Of a stretch of DNA of 64,000 nucleotides, positions 35,668 to 44,482 are shown piece by piece (position 1 is the stretch's first letter; each line of letters starts with the position of its first letter). The notes beneath the pieces are model-generated. The model was given only the letters and a program-made list of their open reading frames with translations. It was not told the DNA's origin and made no database searches. The stretch is from Acidobacterium sp. S8 (GTDB lineage: Bacteria > Acidobacteriota > Terriglobia > Terriglobales > Acidobacteriaceae), in contig NZ_LMUM01000015.1 of NCBI RefSeq assembly GCF_009765985.1, positions 327,101 to 391,100 of the forward strand. Reading direction: 5' to 3'. The translations under genes and the position numbers were made by a program.

Positions 35668-36702
35668 ATGCAGCGTGTGCTTATTTCTTTCGTTTTATTT
35701 TTCTTTTCAACGTTTCTTTACGCGCAGGCGATCCCAGCGCTTCAATACGCCAGCCTTGGTGACCTGAGGCTGGAGAATGGCGCCGTTATCCACGATTGCA
35801 GGATCGGTTATCGCACGCTTGGCATTCTGAACGCGGCAAAGTCCAATGCAGTCCTCGTTCCAGCGTGGTTTACGGGTGGCAGCGGTGATGTGACTATGGG
35901 CCTGGGGCCGGGGTCTTATATAGACACCTCGAAGTACTTCGTCATCGCCGTCGATCCTCTCGGCAACGGGATTTCCAGCTCTCCCTCTAACAGTGCGACC
36001 CAGCACGGTACCGACTTCCCGCAGTTCTCCATCCGCGATATGGTCGAATCCGAGTATCGGTTCGTGACCGAGACGCTGCACCTCGAACACCTGCATGCCG
36101 TCATGGGCATATCGATGGGCGGACTGCAGACCTTTCAGTGGATGGTGAGTCATCCCGATTTCATGGATGTGGCGGTTCCTATCGTTGGAACACCACAGAT
36201 GAGCTCTTATGACCTGCTGCTCTGGAACACGGAACTGAAGGCGCTCGAAAGCGATCCTGCTTACAACCACGGCAAGTATACGCAGAGGCCGGCGCTGTCG
36301 CTGGTTGCGCTTATTCACAATATGAACCTGTCCACGCCGAACTTTCGCGCCAATCACACCACGCGTGAGGGCTTCCAACAATATTTCGAGCAGATCGTAA
36401 CCGATGGCGACCGCTTCTTCGATGCCAATGATTACCTGCGCCAACTACAGGCGCTGATCGGGCATGACATTGCACATGGAGGACCGATCTTCGAAGCCGC
36501 GAATAAGGTGAAGGCGAAGGTGCTTATCGTGACGGCGACGCAGGATCATATGGTGAATTCCCTTCCGCCGCTGGGCTTCGCCAAGCTGATCCACGCGCAG
36601 ACATTGCTGCTCGAATCAGACTGTGGGCACATGTCGCCCGGTTGTGAAACCGCCAGGATGAACCCGGTGGTGGAGCGATTTCTGGAGCAGAAGCAGAACT
36701 AA
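35668..36702 (+). CDS. Exported alpha/beta hydrolase of the homoserine O-acetyltransferase (MetX)-like family
   Basis: 344 residues from the ATG at 35668, chosen because it begins a clean signal peptide (M-Q-R-V-L-I-S-F-V-L-F-F-F-S-T-F-L-Y-A-Q-A). The fold matches MetX-like hydrolases: I-G-Y-R-T-L-G, V-L-V-P-A-W-F-T-G-G, nucleophile Ser in G-I-S-M-G-G-L-Q-T-F-Q-W, Asp in T-A-T-Q-D-H-M-V and His in D-C-G-H-M-S. True MetX enzymes are cytosolic, so an exported relative is unlikely to make methionine. Hydrolysis or acyl transfer on an extracytoplasmic substrate is more likely (inference). Its stop overlaps the end of the convergent DUF948-like gene. Confidence 0.85.
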   Translation: MQRVLISFVLFFFSTFLYAQAIPALQYASLGDLRLENGAVIHDCRIGYRTLGILNAAKSNAVLVPAWFTGGSGDVTMGLGPGSYIDTSKYFVIAVDPLGNGISSSPSNSATQHGTDFPQFSIRDMVESEYRFVTETLHLEHLHAVMGISMGGLQTFQWMVSHPDFMDVAVPIVGTPQMSSYDLLLWNTELKALESDPAYNHGKYTQRPALSLVALIHNMNLSTPNFRANHTTREGFQQYFEQIVTDGDRFFDANDYLRQLQALIGHDIAHGGPIFEAANKVKAKVLIVTATQDHMVNSLPPLGFAKLIHAQTLLLESDCGHMSPGCETARMNPVVERFLEQKQN

Positions 36703-37205
36703 AGAACGTTGATTCCGTCGTTTCCAACGTGCGCCGGCGTTTCCTTCTTACGCAGGACTTCCAAGCCGGCGCGCAGGCCATTGAGCACACCCGATACCTG
36801 CTTGAGAGGAGTGGATATTCCGTGCTGCACAGCAGCGGTAGCCTGAGTGAGTCCATCGAGGACGGCGGTTGCCATCTCGTCGACCCGCGTTACCTGAGTT
36901 TCGGCAACGTCAGTAACATGAGACATCGTCTTGTTAAGATGCTCGGCTTGCGTGCGAATCACCTCGCTAGCGACAACCAGGTTGGACGTAGCCACCTTAA
37001 TCTTGGGGGATATGTCCTCAAGCAGATTTCGCGAGTGGGATAGTGCAGGTATTAAATGCTGTTTCAGCTGGTCTGACAGGTCATGAACCTTGTTGGTGGC
37101 CTTCCTCAAGGCAATGAACATGCCGAGCAGAACGAAGGCCTGGATCAGGACGCCAACCGAGGTGAAAGCAGTAAAGATGATTAATACGATTTGCGGATTC
37201 TGCAT
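36699..37205 (-). CDS. DUF948-like membrane-anchored coiled-coil protein
   Basis: 168 residues. One N-terminal TM segment (about 7-32) is followed by a long helical, heptad-like region (about 33-150) rich in Ala, Val, Thr and Glu (V-x-x-L-x-x-x-L spacing), and a short basic end. DUF948 proteins have this layout and are general-stress or envelope-associated proteins of unknown mechanism. GAGG lies 7 nt before the ATG. The gene is 41 bp downstream of the YtxH-like gene on the same strand, so both are likely cotranscribed. Confidence 0.7.
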   Translation of the reverse strand: MQNPQIVLIIFTAFTSVGVLIQAFVLLGMFIALRKATNKVHDLSDQLKQHLIPALSHSRNLLEDISPKIKVATSNLVVASEVIRTQAEHLNKTMSHVTDVAETQVTRVDEMATAVLDGLTQATAAVQHGISTPLKQVSGVLNGLRAGLEVLRKKETPAHVGNDGINVL

Positions 37206-37246
37206 GCTCTTGCCTCGCCGTCCGGTTGGCGTTCCTTTCGATTGGA

Positions 37247-37651
37247 TTACAGCTGCGTCGGGTCCTGAGGGGGAATCGATTCTGTAGTCGTCTTGTACGC
37301 GGTGCGACCGGCATCCACCGCAGCAGATACACGCTCACCCTGCTCGTTGACGAACTGTTTGCCTTGGCTCACCAGGTCGTTTATCTGGGACTTCCCACGC
37401 TCTACGTATTCCTTGCCGCGATCCACATATTCGCTCACCTGGGTACGGCCGCGATCGACGTAAACGTTCACCTGATCGGCAGCTTCACGTCCGCGTTGCT
37501 TGATAAACTCTGTGCCTTCGCGCGCGCTGCTGGCCAGTTCCTCACGTGTTTCCCGGCCTGCTTTAGGGGCGTACAGTACGCCTAATAGCGCACCGAGTCC
37601 GAGACCCGCCAGAAACCAACTGAAACCACCTGACTGTTTCTCATCCGACAT
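37247..37651 (-). CDS. YtxH-domain protein
   Basis: 134 residues. A short N-terminal hydrophobic/glycine segment F-L-A-G-L-G-L-G-A-L-L-G-V-L-Y-A-P-K-A-G-R-E-T-R (about 10-35) is the YtxH signature. An amphipathic helical tail of 11-residue-type repeats follows (Y-V-D-R-G-K/R-x-x-V/Y), like LEA/apolipoprotein-style sequence. YtxH proteins are stress-induced and membrane-associated; the molecular role is unknown. GGAG lies 8 nt before the ATG. The neighbouring DUF948-like and BON-lipoprotein genes suggest an envelope-maintenance locus (inference). Confidence 0.85.
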   Translation of the reverse strand: MSDEKQSGGFSWFLAGLGLGALLGVLYAPKAGRETREELASSAREGTEFIKQRGREAADQVNVYVDRGRTQVSEYVDRGKEYVERGKSQINDLVSQGKQFVNEQGERVSAAVDAGRTAYKTTTESIPPQDPTQL

Positions 37652-37816
37652 ATCTTTTTCTCCTTCGCTGGCAAACGGATACTACCAGATATTAGAACCT
37701 TTATGGTTCTATTTCGTCATATCAGACAGTGAGATGCCGCGTTTATCCTTCGCGCTGCCACTGCGTTAGGAATGAAGCGGCAACAGGAAGAAAGATTCGG
37801 AGATAATGAAGAGGTT

Positions 37817-38926
37817 ATGAGAACGATTCCTACCAGCACACGACTCGTGCAAGCGGCAGTACTCTCTGCTGCGCTGCTATTCGGAGCAGGCTGCAAGAAA
37901 GAAACAGCGCAACAACCGGCGCGGACAGATCAACAAATCACCGGCGATGTTCAGGCAAAAATATCGGGCGAAAGCGCTCTGAATGGACAGAATATTCAGG
38001 TCGCTGTACAGAACGGCATCGCCACTCTTTCCGGCGCGGCCAATGATGATGCCTCGCGCGCGCTGGCCGGAAATGATGCCGGCAGCGTGGATGGGGTGAA
38101 AACTGTCGTAAATAATTTGACGGTTCAGCCTCCACAGCAGGCTGCGGCTTCAGTGGCGGCTGCTCCGGCTCCCGTTCCGGAGAAGAAGCGTGAACCTGAG
38201 CGGCATAAGGAGAAGCAGGTAGCTGAAGCGACGCCTCCTCCGCCTCCCGCACCAGCGCCAGCTCCCGCCCCGGTACAGCAGGCGGCTCCGGTTCCACCGC
38301 CGCCACCTCCGCCGCCGCCGCAACCAGTAGCGAAGACGGTCACAATTCCTGCGGGCACGATCATTCCGGTGCGCATTACGGATGCGCTTAGCAGCAAGGA
38401 TGCACAGGCGAACCAGACCTTCCATGCGTCACTGGCAGGCGATCTGGTTGCCGATGGCATGGTTGCCGTTTCGCACGGAGCCAATATCGTTGGCCGTATA
38501 GTGGACGCGAAAGATGCGGCTCACTTCAAGGGCAGTTCCCTGCTCTCGATTGAGCTCACTCAGATCGATACTCAGAGCCGCCAGATTCCAGTCGTGACTG
38601 AACCCTATTCCCGCGAGGGCAATGCGCGCGGCAAGAATACTGCCGTGAAGACCGGCGGTGGTGCAGCGCTTGGAGCGATCATCGGTGCGCTGGCGGGCGG
38701 CGGCAAGGGTGCCGCTATCGGCGCAGTTGCTGGAGGCGGCGCTGGAGCTGGCGTGAACGCCGTTACTCGTGGACAGCAGGTGGAGATTCAGCCGGAAACG
38801 CTGATCAACTTCAAGCTGCAGTCACCGATTACGGTGACGACCTCGCATAAGGTGGGAGCCGTTCGCTCGTTCGATGACAACAGCAACAGCAGCAGTCCGG
38901 AATTGCAGCAGCGTCCACCGCAGTAA
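37817..38926 (+). CDS. BON-domain lipoprotein with Pro-rich linker and glycine zipper
   Basis: 369 residues from the ATG at 37817, chosen because it leads straight into a lipoprotein signal ending [12 protein letters not shown] domain about 38-100 ([28 protein letters not shown]); a Pro/Ala-rich linker with P-P-P-P-P-P (about 105-175); a beta domain from [16 protein letters not shown] with a second '[11 protein letters not shown]' strand; a glycine zipper ([15 protein letters not shown]...) about 285-320; and a polar tail. The same domain order as the protein at 25871-27061 shows a paralogous pair, one lipid-anchored and one with a plain signal peptide. Function unknown. Confidence 0.85.
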   Translation: MRTIPTSTRLVQAAVLSAALLFGAGCKKETAQQPARTDQQITGDVQAKISGESALNGQNIQVAVQNGIATLSGAANDDASRALAGNDAGSVDGVKTVVNNLTVQPPQQAAASVAAAPAPVPEKKREPERHKEKQVAEATPPPPPAPAPAPAPVQQAAPVPPPPPPPPPQPVAKTVTIPAGTIIPVRITDALSSKDAQANQTFHASLAGDLVADGMVAVSHGANIVGRIVDAKDAAHFKGSSLLSIELTQIDTQSRQIPVVTEPYSREGNARGKNTAVKTGGGAALGAIIGALAGGGKGAAIGAVAGGGAGAGVNAVTRGQQVEIQPETLINFKLQSPITVTTSHKVGAVRSFDDNSNSSSPELQQRPPQ

Positions 38927-38958
38927 GCCATCCCTTAACTTTGTAAATTCCTTATTTT

Positions 38959-38995
38959 CAAGAATTTAGCGGAGCACGATCCCGCTAAATTCTTG
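38959..38995. terminator. Perfect 14-bp stem-loop after the BON lipoprotein gene
   Basis: CAAGAATTTAGCGG (38959-38972) pairs with CCGCTAAATTCTTG (38982-38995) around a 9-nt loop. It has AT-rich flanks but no long U-tract. Probable terminator for the BON lipoprotein gene, whose stop is 33 bp away. Confidence 0.55.
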
Positions 38996-39224
38996 ATTCC
39001 AGGGAATTTATGTTTCTCTAATGTTTTCAATAATTTAAGAGAGCGGCTTTGGCCGTTTTGTGGCGCAAGGAAAATTGCTCTATATCCAGAGTAGCAATTT
39101 AGGCGGTAATTCTCTGCCAAACTTCGCAGGAAATAAATCGCTTGTTTTGTTTGGTTTATAACGGATTCTTAAAGTCGGGGGGGGGCTTGACAGGGTTATC
39201 GGTTCGCCGGTGAATTTTATAGCC

Positions 39225-39253
39225 GGGCCTTGAAGGCCCTTCGTCTTTTTTTT
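39225..39253 (+). terminator. Rho-independent terminator-like hairpin with T8 tract
   Basis: GGGCC (39225-39229), TTGAA loop, GGCCC (39235-39239), then TTCGTC and eight Ts. It is not next to a gene stop on the plus strand (300 bp past the BON gene), so it may end a readthrough transcript or a small RNA. Confidence 0.5.
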
Positions 39254-39310
39254 GTTAATTCACCGCCGACGGTTCTAGCCCTTCGGGCCCACGCCCTGTC
39301 TTATACGCTT

Positions 39311-39352
39311 TCTATGAAAACCCAGGTTAACTTCGCGAACCCGGGGCACCCG
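39311..39352. repeat. REP-like element, copy 1
   Basis: 42-bp unit beginning TCTATGAAAACCCAGGTTAA and ending GGGGCACCCG. It contains CCCAGGTT ... AACCCGGG as imperfect arms around TTCGCGAA. It matches copy 2 (39425-39466) at 39 of 42 positions. Confidence 0.7.
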
Positions 39353-39424
39353 CTGTGATTAAAAACCGATAGAAGAAGGCCACGATGTAACTGCCTTCGA
39401 GCTCACGCGATGCTGCGTATGATT

Positions 39425-39466
39425 TCCATGAAAACCCAGGTTAGCTTCGCGAACCTGGGGCACCCG
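39425..39466. repeat. REP-like element, copy 2
   Basis: Same 42-bp unit, here with perfect arms CCCAGGTT and AACCTGGG around AGCTTCGCG. It lies 114 bp from copy 1 in direct orientation. Confidence 0.7.
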
Positions 39467-39503
39467 GTACTCCTAATTCATTCAGTATTACTGGTACTTG
39501 GGC

Positions 39504-39532
39504 CGGGTAAGAAACCTGGAGTTTCTTACCCG
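39504..39532. terminator. 12-bp stem-loop beside the S53 peptidase stop
   Basis: CGGGTAAGAAAC (39504-39515), loop CTGGA, GTTTCTTACCCG (39521-39532): perfect arms, 11 bp after the minus-strand peptidase stop. No strong U-tract on the minus strand; CTTTCTC follows on the plus strand. Confidence 0.6.
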
Positions 39533-39543
39533 CTTTCTCGTGC

Positions 39544-42500
39544 TTATTGGGTTACTGTGACGGTGACAGCTGCAGATGTCGAACCCGTGTAGTTGGTATC
39601 TCCGGCGTAGACGGCCGTGATGCTGGTACTTCCGGTTCCACCACCACCGCCGCTGCCGCCACCACCACTACTGGAGCTAGGGCTGCTGCCGCAGGCGATG
39701 ACGTTCGACATCAGTAAGGCGAAGATTGCCAGGCCGAGGATCGCGCGCCAGCTGCGGCGACGCGCCGGGACGGTGAAGAGGAAGAGGCAGGCTACAGCGA
39801 GGCCGCCCGAGAGCTTCCATGAAAAGGCGCTGTGATCTACCTTGGCTACTTTCACAGAGCTGGTGATCTGGCTTGCCGGGATTTGCAGGCTGTACAAGGC
39901 TGCGACCGTACTGCCCTGACCCGATGTATTGGAGACAAAACCAGTCGCGGACGCGGTCTGCACGGTTCCCAGAACGGTGGTGCCGTTCTTGAAGGTTACC
40001 GTTCCCGTGGGGGCAAGGCCGATGCTATCGGTATTGACCTGGGCCTGCAGCGTGACGGTTGAAGAGGTCGAAGTCTGGGTGGCCTGGGCGACTGTGGTTG
40101 TCGCACCCTGCGTGAATTTGATCGCCAATCCGCTGGCCGAGCTTGACTGATAGCTCGGGTCGCCGGAATAGGCAGCGGAGATGCTATGCGATGCGACTGA
40201 AAACGACTGATTCTGGTAGTACCAGTTGTCGTAGACTGCTGCTCCGCCGTTGGCAATTGGTACGCTGATGGGATTGCCGGGCTGATTGTTGTATGTAAGA
40301 TTGCCTGCCGAATCGGAGAAGCTAATGCTTCCGGTAGCAGAGGTATTTGAATTCGACGCTCCTATCGGCTGGGCGTTGATGGATGTCGCAGATCCATACG
40401 GGATCGTGGCGCCAGCGCAAGCTGGTGCAGACTGATCATAGTCATTGCAAATCGTGTTGAAGCTCTTGGGGTCATAGACATAAGCACCTAATGAAATCGA
40501 ACTCTGTTCGGGCGTGATGTTGACCGCAATCGGCGTCGTGGATTTGCTGCCGGCATGGTTCACGTCGCCGCCATAGTAGGCGTAGACGTTATACGTGCCG
40601 CCGGGAAGATCACCCGTCTGTCCGCTGGCGGTACCGTTGGACAGTGTCAAAAATTCGCCGGGAAGCGCGCCGTTGTTTGTCAGACCGCTGTCATTGATGA
40701 TGCTTACATCACCGTCCGGCGTACCGTTGGTGCTGGTAACAGTGGAAGAGAAGGTCAGGTTGGTTCCATGCACGACTGAATTGCCGCTGGTAAAGCCGGT
40801 AATCTGCAAGGTTGTCGTGGTGGGATAGATGCTGGCTTTGGTCCAGTTCGCGACCAGTTGCGATACATCCACGCTGCCGAGACCGCTGGCCGCGTCATAA
40901 CCGGTTCCGGTGTTGTAGCCGGTCAGGAAGCCATTCGTTCCGCAATCTGTACTTCCGGATGTGCAGACTACCGAATTATTGCCGGTGGTGGTGTCGTGGA
41001 AGATCTTTGAGTAAAGTGCCGGCTGGTTCGCCAGGTTGTAAAGAACATTGTTGGCCTGCCCGAGACGGATGCCACCCTGCGACTGCGATACAAGAGCCAG
41101 CATTGCTGCGAAGGCAGGCGCTGCGGCCGATGTGCCTCCTACACCCGTAAACGTGCTGCTGCTTCCCAACTGACCATTCGTTAATTGGCAGTCGGTGTAG
41201 GTCGATCCATCGGAGGCGGGGAAAGAGACACTGTCAGCGCAGACGACCCAGGTGGCTCCGTAAGTCTCGTCGGAGGCGAAGAGGGAGACGTCGGGAACGG
41301 CACGGGTGGCTGCTGCACCGCCAAAGATCGAACTGGGCACCACTCCTCCAGCCTGGAATGGCGGCTGTGGATAGCCGGAGCCTGTCGTGCAAAAGATGTT
41401 TCCATTCGCATCTGTCGTGGAATCGGTGCAACTGCTGACGCCTCCGCCTGCACCGACGATGTTGGTGTTTCCATTGCTGTCTTTGCTAGCCGTGTTGGCG
41501 CTGAGGAGGGCATTCGTTACCGTCGAATCGTTCCAAGGTGTTTCTGGAATGTAACCCTTCGCGGTGAGATAGAAATTGGAGGCACTGTTTGTAGTATCGA
41601 CGTACTGAGCGAAGCCGGTAGCGGTGCCGAGAACGTCGAAGTCGGTTCCTCCGACTGCGATGTTATAGGGTGTAGACGCAAGGCCGCTGATGGCCAAACC
41701 GTTCGTCGCCGTGGTGACGCTGTTCTCGTCGTCACAGCCTGCCGATCCGCTGTCACCCGTGGAGGCGGTGACGCTGATGCCCTGGGCGGCGGCCTGCTCC
41801 CATGCATTGAGGATCTGCTGATTGCCGCTGGTACCCTGGGCAGCTTCGCAGGCGCCGAAGCTGACGTTCAGGATGCTGACATTGTTGTCGTCAAGAGCGC
41901 GGTAGATGGCGAGAAAGAGGCCTGACTGGAAGTCTGTATCGGCAGCGGTATAGAAATTCACCTTCGCGCCGGGAGCGATGCCGCCGGAGACTTCGAGATC
42001 GAGGAGAGCCTCAATGGCGTCGCCGGTGATGCCGGGGTCGTTGCCATCGACGATGATGCTGGGCTGGTTTCCGCCGTAAGACGATGGCAGGAAGGCAGCG
42101 CGGTAGTTGGTGATGTCGGAGGGGGTGATGTTGGAATCGCCTGCGATGCCGATGGTGATGCCGGTTCCGTCATAGGTTTTGCCGCCGACCAAGGACGAGC
42201 TTGCCGACGAATAATTACCATTCAGGGTTGAGTTCGGCGTGTCATAGATGGTAGCTGCGTCTGCCGCGTCAACGAAGAGGTAATTGTTGCCGTTACTGTC
42301 GCTCAAAGTCAGGTCAGGCCTGATGTTCTTCGATTCCGGATCGTAATGCGCCTTGGTTTTGGTGATGGCGCCACGGCGGGGGCGGAAGTCGTTCAGCGGT
42401 GCGATGCCGCCGATGACCGGGGCGAGGGCGGCGGGAATCTGCGGGTCGGTCGCGTTGGCGAAGTGGGTTTCGCCGTTGATCACATATTTATGGATGGAGG

Positions 42501-43008
42501 TGTGGAAGGCCTGTTGAATCTGAGCGATGTTTCCGGAGAAGATGACGACGTTGTGGGCCTGCGGCACCTTATCTACGGTAAAGCCCTGGGACTGCAGCCA
42601 GGCGGCGACCGTGTTCAGGTCGGTGTCGCTGACACCGTACTGCTGACCAAACTGGACCGGGGTGAGCCATTTACGGTAATTAGCCGAGTGGGGGTTTTGC
42701 AGGTCGCCGAGGTATTGCTTCAGGCCGTTCTCCTGCGCGTCGCTGCGCTTGAGCACCAGCATGATGCGTCCGGTAGCCATGGAAGCCGGAGCCGCGCCCT
42801 GATCGTACCTGGCTTGCGCGAGCGGGTGTACGTTGTGCTGCAGTGTAACGCGGTTGTCAGGATTGATCACCTGAGTAATACGGGTGGGGACGATAGCCTG
42901 CGTGTCGTTCTGAGCAAGGGCCGAGGCAGTGAAGGCAAAAAGCCCAGCGGCGGCTAGTGCGGCCAGCCGGGAGACGACGGTGCGAGGCTTTGGATTTGTA
43001 TCGAACAT
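39544..43008 (-). CDS. Pro-kumamolisin (S53 sedolisin) peptidase with Ig-like repeats and an inserted membrane hairpin
   Basis: 1154 residues from the ATG at 43008 (AGGA 5 nt upstream; ATG 43014 is too close to it). Order: signal peptide (about 1-32), pro-kumamolisin activation domain (about 45-195), S53 catalytic domain (about 235-725) with Glu333 and Asp337 in E-A-L-L-D, oxyanion Asp419 in S-T-G-D-S-G-S, Ser627 in G-G-T-S-A-A-A-P and the Ca-site-like G-T-G-Y-D-A-A-S-G-L-G; then three or four Ig-like repeats (about 730-1055). Near the C-terminus two hydrophobic segments flank A-R-R-R-S-W-R (about 1062-1105), followed by A-C-G-S-S, a Ser/Gly linker and one last Ig strand set (V-Y-A-G-D-T-N-Y-T-G-S). 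Family enzymes are acid-active secreted endopeptidases, activated by self-cleavage. The gene stands alone. Confidence 0.93.
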   Translation of the reverse strand: MFDTNPKPRTVVSRLAALAAAGLFAFTASALAQNDTQAIVPTRITQVINPDNRVTLQHNVHPLAQARYDQGAAPASMATGRIMLVLKRSDAQENGLKQYLGDLQNPHSANYRKWLTPVQFGQQYGVSDTDLNTVAAWLQSQGFTVDKVPQAHNVVIFSGNIAQIQQAFHTSIHKYVINGETHFANATDPQIPAALAPVIGGIAPLNDFRPRRGAITKTKAHYDPESKNIRPDLTLSDSNGNNYLFVDAADAATIYDTPNSTLNGNYSSASSSLVGGKTYDGTGITIGIAGDSNITPSDITNYRAAFLPSSYGGNQPSIIVDGNDPGITGDAIEALLDLEVSGGIAPGAKVNFYTAADTDFQSGLFLAIYRALDDNNVSILNVSFGACEAAQGTSGNQQILNAWEQAAAQGISVTASTGDSGSAGCDDENSVTTATNGLAISGLASTPYNIAVGGTDFDVLGTATGFAQYVDTTNSASNFYLTAKGYIPETPWNDSTVTNALLSANTASKDSNGNTNIVGAGGGVSSCTDSTTDANGNIFCTTGSGYPQPPFQAGGVVPSSIFGGAAATRAVPDVSLFASDETYGATWVVCADSVSFPASDGSTYTDCQLTNGQLGSSSTFTGVGGTSAAAPAFAAMLALVSQSQGGIRLGQANNVLYNLANQPALYSKIFHDTTTGNNSVVCTSGSTDCGTNGFLTGYNTGTGYDAASGLGSVDVSQLVANWTKASIYPTTTTLQITGFTSGNSVVHGTNLTFSSTVTSTNGTPDGDVSIINDSGLTNNGALPGEFLTLSNGTASGQTGDLPGGTYNVYAYYGGDVNHAGSKSTTPIAVNITPEQSSISLGAYVYDPKSFNTICNDYDQSAPACAGATIPYGSATSINAQPIGASNSNTSATGSISFSDSAGNLTYNNQPGNPISVPIANGGAAVYDNWYYQNQSFSVASHSISAAYSGDPSYQSSSASGLAIKFTQGATTTVAQATQTSTSSTVTLQAQVNTDSIGLAPTGTVTFKNGTTVLGTVQTASATGFVSNTSGQGSTVAALYSLQIPASQITSSVKVAKVDHSAFSWKLSGGLAVACLFLFTVPARRRSWRAILGLAIFALLMSNVIACGSSPSSSSGGGGSGGGGGTGSTSITAVYAGDTNYTGSTSAAVTVTVTQ

Positions 43009-43348
43009 GGCCATCCTATAAAGGTTCGAACTGTTTGTCTGGATTGATTGTCCAGAATACCTGACGCTTGCCAATGATATTCCCGCATACAGCGAATTAC
43101 ATTCCCGAGCAGTATATCCGGACAGGGTGCCGCGCCTAAGTCAAATGGGTCCGGGACCCGGTGCCGCGGGCGCTCCTGGGGGTGAAGCAGGAGGATATCG
43201 GACTGGTAAACCGCTAGCATGCTGTGACTGCGCATACATGTAGACAGAAATTGGCTGGATTTGTTTCGCTGGGTGGAAAAATTCATTGTAACTGTTGCTG
43301 CTGTCCTGAGAGATCGTCGCTTCCGATGAGACGCGGGAACGCACTATA
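43009..43348. other. Intergenic region between PepSY gene and S53 peptidase gene
   Basis: 340 bp, both neighbours on the minus strand. It contains a 13-nt palindrome, GGGTCC-G-GGACCC (43147-43159), and a GTG-started 67-codon minus-strand frame (43141-43344) with a Pro-rich end but no ribosome site; that frame is too weak to call. No clear promoter was found. Confidence 0.4.
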
Positions 43349-44482
43349 TTAGGGGCGCAATCGACGCAGGCGATGGAAGGCTAACAGGAAGCCGGTGACT
43401 GAAAGCAAGATTGCTCCCGAGGCGGTAGACGTCGCCAGGGTTTCGCCCCACCAGCCGCCAGCTTCCCCAGTATGGATGAAGCGCACCCAGCTACGCCAGC
43501 GCTGACCACGGCTTAATCCGTCAAATGAAACTCGACGGAGAACACGGCCAGTGGTGGCGTCGACGAAGACCTGCTCACGCTTCTCCGGATGTCCACCTTC
43601 GCTGCGGTCTACGGTAATATTCAGCTCGCCTGCATTTGCGGGTAGCCTTAAACTGGCGCTTTGCCAGCTCTCCCCATGGCTCGTTGCCTGCGTAAAGGCT
43701 TCGTCGAGATTCCCCGGTATTGGGCTTGCTCCGTTTCCGTGGCGATGTGAATTTTCTCTGACCGCATTGCGCACCGGCATTGGGCTGCCGGCGAGCCGGA
43801 AGAGCAGCGCATTCGCCCATGGATAGGCCATGATTACGCCTGTGACCACAAGCACCGCGAGCGGCAATCCAAGCCAGAGACCGGTGACCTTGTGCCAGTT
43901 GTAATTGCGGGCACGCCCGCGGACGTCGAATCGCGGCACGGCGCCAGTGCGGAAAGTAGTCCCGGTCCAGCGCGACGGTATCCATAGAGTCGCGCCAGAA
44001 ACGAGCAGAAAGAGAAACAAGAGAGTGACGGCGCCTTTGACGGCGGTTGCGACAGCGTGATGTGCCTCGCTTAATCCGAACCAGCGATGCAGCGCAGTTA
44101 CTTGTAGAAAGAAAGCGCGGGCGCGTGGAGACATCGGCCCCTGCACTGCGCCTGAAAATGCATCTGCGAAAAATACTTCGCGATTTGCTGTCTGCAGTTC
44201 AACTGGCGACACCGGATCGGGATGGACGGTGATCATTTCAACGCGAGCATGAGCAGCCGATTCGGTTTCTGAGATCAACTTAGCGAGCGGCATGCGGACG
44301 GCATCTGCGGAAGCCGGGGCGGCTTTGTAATTTTGCTTGTCGATTGCGTTCAGTATCGGCCGTTCATAGGCGATCAATATGCCTGTAATGGAAAAGTAGA
44401 CGACCAGGATGCCAATCAGAACCCCAGTGCAAAGGTGCATCCAGAAGAGTATTCGCCGCACGCCTTCTACACCTCTGCCCAC
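43349..44482 (-). CDS. PepSY-domain membrane protein (iron-regulated type)
   Basis: 377 residues of the PepSY_TM family: an opening TM segment (about 10-38, [11 protein letters not shown]) with a conserved His, a periplasmic PepSY region, then L-H-R-W-F-G-L (about 132), two more TM segments, [11 protein letters not shown] with a conserved His, and a last TM near the C-terminus with [11 protein letters not shown]. Members of this group are often cotranscribed with siderophore receptors and are thought to help iron release or reduction at the inner membrane. It overlaps the end of the upstream dioxygenase gene by 16 bp and completes the TonB-piuC-PepSY run. Confidence 0.88.
   Translation of the reverse strand: MGRGVEGVRRILFWMHLCTGVLIGILVVYFSITGILIAYERPILNAIDKQNYKAAPASADAVRMPLAKLISETESAAHARVEMITVHPDPVSPVELQTANREVFFADAFSGAVQGPMSPRARAFFLQVTALHRWFGLSEAHHAVATAVKGAVTLLFLFLLVSGATLWIPSRWTGTTFRTGAVPRFDVRGRARNYNWHKVTGLWLGLPLAVLVVTGVIMAYPWANALLFRLAGSPMPVRNAVRENSHRHGNGASPIPGNLDEAFTQATSHGESWQSASLRLPANAGELNITVDRSEGGHPEKREQVFVDATTGRVLRRVSFDGLSRGQRWRSWVRFIHTGEAGGWWGETLATSTASGAILLSVTGFLLAFHRLRRLRP

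Larger units (their letters stand above)
38927..39543. other. Repeat- and hairpin-rich intergenic region between convergent genes
   Basis: 617 bp without a credible gene. It holds a 14-bp-arm hairpin (38959-38995), a run of nine Gs (39177-39185), a terminator with a T8 tract (39225-39253), two copies of a 42-bp REP-like element (39311 and 39425), and a 12-bp-arm hairpin (39504-39532) beside the peptidase stop. Confidence 0.7.

Noticed and set aside
39170..39190. G9 run as a possible phase-variation tract
   Set aside because: It is not within or directly upstream of a gene start, so slippage would have no clear effect.
43141..43344. GTG-started 67-codon minus-strand frame with Pro-rich end after the PepSY gene
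   Set aside because: No ribosome site, no recognisable domain, and it starts 4 bp after another gene's stop; it remains possible but unsupported.
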